The notes under the pieces are model-generated. The model was not told the origin of the DNA. It did not search any database and worked only from the letters and a program-made list of their open reading frames with translations. Shown one piece after another: positions 56,489-64,000 of a stretch of 64,000 nt of DNA (its first letter is position 1; every line of letters begins with the position of its first letter). Source of the DNA: Isoetes taiwanensis (lineage: Eukaryota; Streptophyta; Lycopodiopsida; Isoetales; Isoetaceae). The stretch lies in the NCBI GenBank assembly GCA_021234155.1, contig JAJEKV010000032.1, positions 3,244,156 to 3,308,155 of the forward strand, in the 5' to 3' direction. The translations under genes were made by a program, and so were the position numbers.

Positions 56489-57205
56489 TCAAACATTGTC
56501 GACGGAAATGATTTTGCCGGTTTCCAAGTCCATGGTGGCATTGAGGTGACCATCAGTGATGACTAACTGATCCGTGGCCCAGTAATGAATGCTCTTGGCC
56601 TGGCGGAGAAAAGGTCTGCCGACCAACATTTCATAATCACCTGGATCTTCTTCAGCCTTCCAAACACCAAATTCCAAGGGGAATCTGAGATCACCTATGT
56701 TGATGTGAAGAAGAGGCATGACGCCTTGAGGTCTCGTGATATGGCCATTGGCCAATTTGATGTCATATGGGGCACGATAGAGTTGTTTGATGCCCATTTG
56801 TTTGCGGAGTTTATCCGTGATGAGATTGACCGCGCTACCTCCGTCAATTTGAACATGATTGACTTGTTGATGGCCCACCGTGGCATGTACCGTGGGAGTA
56901 GAGGTAGCAACAGCCCCAACCAAAACAGTCGGGAGTGGTAACTGGTCCTTGAGAGCAGGACAGAGTTTCAAAATTGTGGCCAAGCTTAAAGGAATTTTGA
57001 TTTTGGCTAGCTCCTCTTGGAGTTCCAGAGGCACATGAGAAAAAGGATCGGCTGGATCCACAAAAGGGAGTGCGTGGTAAGGAAGCAGCAACTTCTTTGA
57101 GTAGGTCAACCTCCGCAGCGATATTGGGATATGTCTGAGAGCGTGGAGGTTGAGACGTGGAAGGTGCGTCTTGTCGTTGTTGAGCTCTCGTGGTGGCATG
57201 GACAT
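56489..57205 (-). pseudogene. Gypsy-1 aspartic protease region
   Basis: An open frame of 238 codons. The active-site region reads NHVQIDGGSAVNLITDKLRK (about 56830), where DGGS stands for the usual D(T/S)G of retroviral-type aspartic proteases, as in many plant gypsy elements. It is followed by IKLANGHITRPQGVMPL and GDYEMLVGRPFLRQ, the flap and C-terminal parts. It cleaves the Gag-Pol precursor. This frame itself is uninterrupted. The equivalent piece of gypsy-2 is at 45.5-45.9 kb. Confidence 0.82.
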
Positions 57206-57429
57206 TAGCCAACGTGCGGCCTTCAGCAGCTTGCATGAGGTTCAAAATGCTTTGGCGAACTTTAGGCATGACATTCGGCATGAGTTTCTCCAAGTCCGGT
57301 GCAAAATGGACCTTTTTGTCTTCTGCATGAGGAATGGCGTCGACTGCAAAGGCAGGTTGCGTGCCATTAGGAATAATGGTTAAGGGACGTGACGCCCTGG
57401 TCTGGCGTGAAACCAAACCAACCCAATTT

Positions 57430-59202
57430 GATGGCTGGACTGGAGGATTAAGAGCCTGAAAAATTTCTTCCTGTGCTTGTTGATCCATCTGAGGTTGATT
57501 GGCAGGAGCAGGTTGATAGCGTGATTGCTGAGGCGCGAGGTGGCTTCCGAAGAACTGACGCCGGGCCTTGTTTGCCATTAGCAATCCAGAGTTGGTAAGC
57601 CGTGAGGCGGACTGATGTGGTCTGATTAGTGCCAGGAAGCTGCACCTGAACTTGGGGAAGTTGAGGACACGCCGTGGTGGTATGACCCCATTCTTGACAG
57701 TGATAACACTGAGCTTTCGAAGGATCAAAAGGAGAACGTGTGTTGGGTCCCCGTTGTTGCTCCCCATTCTGGCGATAGAGTTGATTGGGTTGCGCCTGCA
57801 GTGGTGGCTGCTGATATGGCGATTGGTGCTGAGGTGTTGTTTGCACTTGATAAACCATCTTGTTGCGGAAAGGTGTAGGATGAGTGCGAGTGCATTCTTC
57901 CGTGGCATGATTGCACATGTTGCAGCGTTTACAATGAGGCGGCCATTGGTGGAGTTGCACTCATTCGCCAAGTGGCCTTGATATTTGCGCATATGGCACC
58001 AGATCCGATCACTGCTATGATGGATTGGCGTGTTGAGGTTGAACAAAGCCCGGGGAACCATGACGGGTGGAATGAAAGGGAGCTCTGAAGAGCCACGCCA
58101 CGGGAGGAAACATTGACCGAAAGTGATTGACAAGATCGATAGCCCGCTCCAAAGTCTTGGTAAGCAGTATTCGGGTCATGAGTCCGATAGCCGGAGGAAG
58201 TCCTTGGAGAAACCGCACCAAGATCCGCTCGTGTGGGGTACTCCTTGAGTTTGCTTTGAAAGCGAATGTGAAGACGGTCCGCAAAAAATCCCGGCGGACT
58301 CCGTGGGCTCTTGTTGAAGGTCATTGAGTTGCTTGAGATGAAGTTGATCATCATCCGTGGTCCCATAGTGAGAAAGAAAAGCAGTTTCATTTCGGACCAA
58401 TCTTGTTTCCAAAGCTTTTTGTTGGACATGAGCCATTGATGAGGGAGCCACGCAATGTGGTGGAAAAAGATGTGGAATTTCAGTTGAGGTTGCGCATGAC
58501 CATTCGGATGTAGCGAGCCTCAAATTCTTCCATGTGGGCCTGAGCACTTTGGTCTAAAGGTTTGCCTTTAGTGTTGCCAAAGGTGGGATAAGTCGACCTT
58601 AAGGGTCCGAAAGGTAGAGGCAAAAAGTCTTTGGGCTGGACCGGAACATGATAGTGAGGATATTGAGGTGGAGTTGGAGGGGTATGGTGCCGGAAAGTCC
58701 CCTTTGAAGGGGTGGCTGAGGTGGGGGTACCGAGGTGCCTGATCATGGGGTTTGAGGTCCAGAAGATTGTAAACAGAAGAGCGGTGGGAAAGGTAGGGAA
58801 GGGAAAATCCCGGGGAGGAGCAAAAGAGACATGTGGATATCCCCGCCTCACCCGTAGGGAGATGATGGTTGTGAAGGCAGAGGCGCATGGCGGAAAGAGT
58901 GATGGATGAAGGCATGTTCGGGGTATGAAAGTAAGGTTGAGCGGTGGGAGCCGGATAGGGCTCCCGATAGTGATGAGGAGACCGAGGTCGAGCAATGTTT
59001 GCACGCTTGAGGTGGAGAATTTGGACGAGACATGACACGAGGGGTGGGTGGCGCCGACCGAGCCCTAGACCGAATGTGGCCTCCCTCAATGTCATAAGGG
59101 CGATCCATACATGTCACGCAACGGCTTCCCGCCGATGATGGCGCCCAATCGAGACGCCGTCTGGGAAAGAAGTTCTTCTGGCGTGAAGTTTCGGACAGAC
59201 AT
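57430..59202 (-). pseudogene. Gypsy-1 gag
   Basis: Starts MSVRNFTPEELLSQTASRLG at 59202, 26 bp inside the primer site. Readable parts are RSRARSAPPTPR (59070), TFGNTKGKPLDQSAQAHMEE (58570), NETAFLSHYGTTDDDQLHLK (about 58380), and two CX2CX4HX4C zinc knuckles, one at 57933-57892 (CKRCNMCNHATEEC) and one at 57708-57667 (CYHCQEWGHTTTAC). Gag packages the element RNA. At least four frame changes break it. Confidence 0.8.
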
Positions 59203-59227
59203 GGCGACAGAAGAAGGGAAAAACGAA

Positions 59228-59248
59228 TCATCCCCGGCATCGGCGCTA
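59228..59248 (-). promoter_or_regulatory. Gypsy-1 primer-binding site
   Basis: Minus strand GCGCCGATGCCGGGGATGA just after the 5' LTR, one mismatch class away from the Asp-tRNA-type site GCGCCGTTGCCGGGGA used by plant Athila/Tat elements. Confidence 0.8.
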
Positions 59249-59249
59249 G

Positions 59250-59817
59250 TGTTTGGGGTCTGGGTTCGGGAACTCCTGCAAGACAGCCCTCTGTGAGGAC
59301 CGTTGGATCTAACAGGAGAATCCGGGGGGACTATGTCACGCGGGATTTGCAAGAAAAGAACAAGAAGAAGAAAACGAAAAAAAGAACAATGAGAGGAAAA
59401 TGATATGCTTCTTTGATATCAATGATGAACATACATGAGCTCTCGCAATCGAGAGAAGACTGAAGAGAGACAAGACTCAAAACTCATCTAGCCCTCATAT
59501 GCTAGCTCTACTCATATATATAGTACAATGGCCTTTGGCCCAATATAGACACTCTGACTGATCTCGGTGCCGACTCCTGGAAGGAGGCCTGATTTGCAGG
59601 AATGTTGGCGGTGCCTCTTGAAGTGCCTAGAATCACGCGGACGCTGACGCGGGCGGTGATGGCCCCTCACTTGTCTGAGCGGCGCCTCTTGATAGGCTGC
59701 TGCTTGGTCTTCTGCGGGGCCTTGGATGGCTGACCCGTGGTTGACTGCGGATCCTTGAGCTTGACCTGGTCCGTCGTATGCATGAATAGTCCTGTACCAG
59801 GAGGCACAGGACTAACA
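59250..59817 (-). repeat. Gypsy-1 5' LTR
   Basis: 568 bp, same ends as 48737-49306. Differences include GGACCGTTGG against GGACCCTTGG and an indel in ACGAAAAAAAG against ACGGAACAGAAAAG, with more changes near 59660-59780. This is the promoter LTR for minus-strand transcription, with a TATA-like run near 59513-59521. Confidence 0.95.
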
Positions 59818-59822
59818 ACCAT

Positions 59823-59894
59823 GAATTGATTGAGAAGCCTTAAATAAGGTTTTAGGGGTATAAAAGGTATGGTTCATTGGTGTGATCCATAACA
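59823..59894 (+). repeat. Copia-type 3' LTR, right part
   Basis: GAATTGATTGAGAAGCC...GATCCATAACA matches the last 72 bp of the 5' LTR (to 47046). Followed at once by TGGAC, the right target duplication. Confidence 0.93.
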
Positions 59895-59924
59895 TGGACC
59901 TGAAAATTGGTCAACTTATCTCAG

Positions 59925-60112
59925 TTGAAAATTGCCAACATTGTTGCAAATAAGGTTCTTGGTCACCTACATGAAAACATCAGTAGAAACCAATCCGCTT
60001 TTCTTCCTCAGAAATTCATCTTGAGGATACCCCTGCAGGTCTCCACTGGAACTGGAACAAAACTGCATGCTAATCAAATTGGGCTCTAGAAGAGCCTTTG
60101 ATGCTATCTAAA
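59925..60112 (+). pseudogene. LINE-C reverse transcriptase, first part
   Basis: Plus strand: LKIANIVANKVLGHLHENIS, RNQSAFLPQKFIL and, after a frame change, SRRAFDAI near 60090-60112. These are RT motifs of L1-type LINEs (NQSAF(V/L)P, DF(A/R)KAFD). It abuts the last codons of gypsy-2 with a few shared bases (GTTGAAAATTG), so the join may be an old deletion or end-joining event. The RT resumes at about 63.7 kb. Confidence 0.78.
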
Positions 60113-63100
60113 GTTAGCAATCATGTAAACCCATGGCAAAGGAAGATGATGTCACTATGCACACCAAAAGAAAATAAATTTTTTAAGCTAAGTGCTGACA
60201 GCACTGAAGAAAACATTGTTCGGCTACGTAGATTGCAACATTTTGTGTAATAAAAAGGATAACAAAAATAATGCGCAAACGGGTTTAGGAAAGGTCCAAA
60301 GTGATGCAGAACTAAAATGGTAGGCTGGGTAGGTAGAAAAAATAAGATGGTAGAAAAATGGGTAGGTAGAACAAATAACATAGTAGGTAGGGCCTATGCG
60401 TGCATGGGCAAAAATTTTTTGAACTGATTTGAATACATATAAACGAACTGATTTTGTAAACGATATATTGGCACATAGTATAGACTTTCATAAACCTTGC
60501 ATGCAATAAACTGTGTGCATGCTTCTTTTCGCCAAATTTTTTTAAGGTTAGGCAATATCAAAATGTCCTGTTACAAAACTTCATGGAGCTTCAACTTGCA
60601 AAATAGTACAAGATCTGCAGCAGAAGGTAAATTATTTTCCTCTGATAATTAATATTTTATATATTTGTGCATTTGTTGTGCTTAAATGTTCATGGTGCAT
60701 CAGATATGTGCATTCATTTGCTCAAACTTTTCAGGGAATATAAATAGCTGGATTTAATACATCTTGAGAGTTTTTACCATTTCTAGATAAATCTGATGTG
60801 GATTAAGACAAATTCGAATGCTCTGGATGCTTGAGGACTACAAGTTAATTGGCGAAAGTGGCAGAGGTTGGACACTTAAAGCAGGGCGTTAATTTTCGTT
60901 CTTTGTATTTGCTGTAAGACGATTGAAAGTTCTAGATGCAGTATCTATTAACTTCCCTTTGCTTCTGTACATCAATTTTATTTGATGTTTTACAAACATT
61001 ATGTTGGTTCCACTTTGCTGGTTCTAGATTCCATTTAGATATTCTTGCAAATATTCCAGGTTTTATGACTTTATAAGTATTGAAAGTTAAACACATTTTT
61101 TAAGCATCTTCGTTTGCTTAGCCCATTCTCAAACCAAGTGTTGTAGGTTTATTCTTTTATCATATGCCATTTGATTAAACGTAACTTACTTTAATAATTG
61201 CACCAAAGAACATGCCCCCAAAAGAGAAGAGTATAAAGAAATTGTTAGCTCGCAATATATTGGATTATTGAGTAATGTGAAACTATTCTAAGAACTTCTA
61301 CAACCACAGATTACTTTGAATGTTCAAATTTATAGTAAGATTCTCTTTATGTCCATGGAGCAATTCAATATGGTCTAATAAAACGTAAGCATTTAATGTG
61401 TTTTATTATAGATGTAGGGGCTCCTTCAGTCCCATGTTGCTCTTTGTATCAATGAAAAAATATTGAAATAGCATTCTACTCCTGCAATATACAAAAAAAA
61501 AAAAAAAAACATATGTCAATGTTATCCAAATGACATACCATTCTAACTTATGCGCGATAGTGTAGTAAACATTAGCAGAATGTGGTGAGCATTAATTAAG
61601 TAGCCTTTAATTAATGACATTAGCAAGGAGTTGAGAATTTGTGGCCGAAAGGTAATCACAATTTGTTATTGGTTGGAATTAGTATGAGCCATTTTATATT
61701 TCAACAAATCTGGGTCGTTTCATTGCTCATATTGGAAATTGCTACATGTAATTCATGTAATTCTGTATGTCCATATTCGATAACATGTGTGCATTCCCTT
61801 TGTTTACAAACACAAAGTTAATACATTGATGATACTGTCATTAGACAATTTTAATCACAAAAATAATTACAAAAGCAAAATAATCTCCATTCTTGCTAGT
61901 ATCAACATGCGATATTGTCGAAGTTGCGAGAAAGAGCAGATGTCAGGACATTAGTCCGGCAACGCCGGGCACACGTTTACTAAGCCGATGTAATGGCATA
62001 TGATAGCATGAGAAAATCCGGGTTGATCCATGATCCCCAATCTTAGAATATTTTATTTGTGCCATCCATGCAAGTATAGTTATAAAATAGAACTATATTT
62101 TTCAATATCTTCTCACAGAGAGACTGAAAATTAGTAGCAAAGTTATATTCCGTTTCTTTTTCAAAAGACGCGGGTTTTAGATTTTGGTTCCGGAAGACCA
62201 AAATCGAAGGGCTTGCAGTCGAAGGGCCTGGGCTTGCAGTTGCGCATGAGCCATGGATTTGCATGGGGCGATCATACAATCAGAGCTCTTGCAACCGGAG
62301 TTTTGCAGCAGGAACACTTCGGTATTTTTTTAACCCTAGCATGATTTGATTTGGATGAAAACCTTAATGCCTTCCCATTCCAGCCAAAATGTTGAGGTAA
62401 GAAGTTTCCTATTTATAGAAATAAAAGTTCTATAATTTCTACTCTGAAAACTCGTGGAATAGCATTCTGGGACAATTTTGCGGATGAATTTGTTCCTTTT
62501 TCTTTTGCAAAATGAGGTTTGGGATGATTTAGAAGGTGATTTCCGCTGGTGGATTCTGGTGATTTTGCAAGTTTTTAGGTTCTGAGTTATTTCTTCTCTT
62601 TGCAAGTAATTTCTAGAGAAATATGCATGTATTTGCATTGTTTTTGGAACAATCGCTTGCATTGGAAGCATATTCAGTTAAATTTATGATTTAAATTCTT
62701 GTAAGAACAAAGTAACTCTCGTATAACGTAATTTTGGTTAAAAACTTGCAGCTAGAACCCTCGATTGCAGAAATCTGATTAGCACATGCTAAAGTAAGGT
62801 TGTTATAATATTGTTATAATTTGAGCAAGACTCAATTATTTCTGAACTTCGAAAAATTCCTCATGTTTCTCAAAGTTTTTCCTCTGTAGTAGCTACATTA
62901 ATTCTGCACTTGTTTTCCACATTTTAATTACCATTCAATGGAAACTGTTATTAAGAAATTAAATGTTGTCTATGAGTGCATAGCCAAGAGTTTTCAAAAA
63001 TTGTTGCTTGTCTATGCGCGCATAGACAAGTAATATGTTTTAAAGCTCTACCTTATGCAAATACAGGATAGACATTTATAAAACTAGGTGCTTGTCCATG

Positions 63101-63699
63101 CGCTTATAGACAGGACATACTAATTAGAAACTCCTTTCTATGCCCACATAGACAAGTAGCTAGTTTCTTTTGTTGATTCTATGTGCTCATAGGCATGTCT
63201 GCATCCACTCCATGAGCTTTTCTGCTTTGGTCTTTATTTCTTCTTGGGAATGTTGAATGCTCAGTAATGTGCAACCTTAAAATATGTTTTGTAGGACCAA
63301 AAATGCGGCAAATTCTAGTGCTTCTACAACAGTTAAAAATTACAAGCAAAGCAAGAAATCTATGGTTCCACTTGTAGAAGCAAACATATGCTTCTATAGA
63401 TTTATGTGAAGATGAGTAATTGATCATTGAATATTTAAATGTATATTACTTGCTCTCGTAAGTTCAAAAATATAATAAAACTTGCTTTTTGGATTTCTCA
63501 TTCAATTCAATGCAATTCAAATGCATAAATTTTATTTTTCTACAACTTGTGTTTATGGATGTCTTAAAAAATATGCTTATTTTACGTTGCTATAAGGAAA
63601 TTACAACTGAGATCCCAAAACAGGCATGAATATCAATTTTTTGAAAAGGGAATTTGCAATTGCACTATAGGTCATTAGTGTGTTTGCTAGGTCACCTTG
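60113..63699. other. Unidentified ~3.6-kb AT-rich insertion in LINE-C
   Basis: Separates RT motif A (FDAI) from WDFM, which are normally adjacent. AT-rich, with a poly(A) run at about 61492-61509 and no coding domain. The copies of TATC near both borders (60106-60112 and 63699-63705) are too short to prove a target duplication. It could be a non-autonomous DNA element or a decayed retroelement. It holds the palindrome array at 62966-63196. Confidence 0.5.
62966..63196. repeat. Phased array of five palindromes, ~42-bp spacing
   Basis: Five versions of TTGTCTATGnnnnCATAGACAA start at 62966, 63008, 63091, 63135 and 63176 (steps 42, 83, 44, 41). The copy at 63007-63030 is a perfect 24-bp palindrome with core TATGCGCGCATA. 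Others have one to four mismatches. Confidence 0.85.
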
Positions 63700-64000
63700 T
63701 TTATCATATGGGACTTTATGGAAAGAGCTCTCTAATTGAGAGAATAATGGGACTCAACAAAAATGTGTATTTGCTCTGCTTATAAATGGCACAAAGTTCT
63801 TTCCAATTGAGAGGGGTAAGGCAAGGATGCCCCCTTGCCCCTTACATTTTCTTGTGCATTCCGAAGATTCTTATTAGGCTAGTAGCTGTTCTAGAGGATT
63901 TGAACAAAATCAAAGGCCTCAGAATGCATGGAACAAATGACCATCTCACTATTCTCCAATGTGCAGATGACACTTTCATCATTCTAGAAGTCAAACAGGA
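63700..64000 (+). pseudogene. LINE-C reverse transcriptase, second part (runs off the window)
   Basis: Plus strand: WDFMERAL in one frame (63708), INGTKFFPIERG, then RGVRQGCPLAPYIFLCIPKI (about 63810-63875), and the catalytic box CADDTFIILE at 63960-63989. QGCPLAP is RT motif B. The catalytic box has Cys where Phe or Tyr is usual. Frame changes occur twice. It continues beyond 64000. Confidence 0.85.

Larger units (their letters stand above)
48737..59817 (-). mobile_element. Gypsy-1: Ty3/gypsy LTR retrotransposon, Athila/Tat-like, 11,081 bp
   Basis: Complete element structure on the minus strand. LTRs lie at 59250-59817 (5') and 48737-49306 (3'), flanked by ACCAT/ACCAT (48732-48736 and 59818-59822). 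The primer site after the 5' LTR reads GCGCCGATGCCGGGGATGA, close to the TGGCGCCGTTGCCGGGGA site of plant Athila/Tat elements. The order gag, protease, RT, RNase H, integrase is Ty3/gypsy. The integrase has no recognisable chromodomain. An extra sense region lies between integrase and the 3' LTR, as in Athila-type elements. The LTRs differ by scattered substitutions and indels, and gag and pol are broken by frameshifts, so the copy is inactive. Confidence 0.92.
45911..59894 (+). mobile_element. Non-autonomous copia-type LTR retrotransposon, interrupted by gypsy-1
   Basis: Two LTRs (45911-47046, and 47958-48736 plus 59823-59894) enclose only 911 bp. A primer site TGGTATCAGAGC complementary to initiator methionine tRNA follows the 5' LTR, and a purine tract precedes the 3' LTR. 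The Met primer site is typical of Ty1/copia elements. There is no gag or pol, so it must have depended on a helper. TSD TGGAC/TGGAC lies in gypsy-2 protease codons. Gypsy-1 later landed in its 3' LTR. Confidence 0.87.

Noticed and set aside
59907-60089. 60-codon gene starting MVNLSQLKIANIVANKVL
   Set aside because: Only the downstream part is real coding sequence, a LINE RT segment. The first codons belong to the gypsy-2/LINE-C junction.
62966-63196. CRISPR-like array
   Set aside because: Repeats are imperfect palindromes only about 22 bp apart edge to edge, in a plant nuclear context with no cas genes. The same holds for the short tandem repeats at 14831-14960 and 20200-20575.

Overview
This is a plant nuclear genome window made almost entirely of nested, decayed transposable elements, with three damaged host-gene remnants near the left end. 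Signs of a land plant are interrupted GT-AG exons, a telomere-type AAACCCT repeat, a PEAPOD (TIFY4) PPD domain, a PPR gene, L1-type LINEs, a CACTA transposon, and Ty1/copia and Ty3/gypsy elements with plant-type primer sites. The PPR wording (for example LKTCGSIGSLDQGKDIHKHI) recalls fern and lycophyte PPR proteins. A fern or other seed-free vascular plant is therefore my best guess, as an inference only. No gene in the window looks fully intact.

Left part (1-10.1 kb). A degraded minus-strand L1-like LINE ends in a poly(T) at 131 and begins at its endonuclease near 3706. A three-exon fragment of an FCP1/NIF-type phosphatase-like gene follows (4221-5200). Next comes a minus-strand chimera: two PEAPOD exons (8839-8192, with two stops) run in frame into a broken PPR gene (to 7055) that carries an 80-bp triplication. 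A second, different LINE reverse-transcriptase fragment lies at 9.33-10.07 kb.

Middle part (10.3-41.8 kb). One LINE insertion, flanked by a 13-bp near-perfect duplication, has its first 1.1 kb inverted, as expected from twin priming. Its zinc-finger region at the 3' end is split by a 27,051-bp CACTA transposon (14270-41320), which has 29-bp terminal inverted repeats and a 3-bp ATC target duplication. The CACTA carries a decayed TNP2-type transposase (minus, 34.7-31.5 kb), a decayed protein-kinase-like gene (minus, 19.56-18.08 kb), subterminal ACGTCGCATGCGACGT palindromes, an 0.85-kb purine tract, and a 9-kb array of a GC-rich ~1.1-kb tandem repeat. It also has two blocks of a ~100-bp repeat, an interstitial telomere tract and two heat-shock-element clusters.

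Right part (42.2-64 kb). The elements are nested three deep. An old Ty3/gypsy copy (gypsy-2, plus strand, LTR at 42246-42749) is split by a non-autonomous copia-type element (45911-59894, TSD TGGAC). The 3' LTR of that element is in turn split by a nearly full-length Ty3/gypsy element of the same family as gypsy-2 (gypsy-1, 48737-59817, TSD ACCAT). Gypsy-1 has gag, protease, RT-RNase H and integrase remnants. Downstream of pol it also has an extra sense-strand reading region with a coiled coil and a hydrophobic C-terminal segment. A further LINE RT fragment begins at 59.93 kb, is interrupted by about 3.6 kb of unidentified AT-rich DNA holding a phased array of palindromes, and resumes at 63.7 kb to run off the window.

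All calls come from reading the sequence. No database search was run, and most coding features are pseudogenes with stops or frameshifts.
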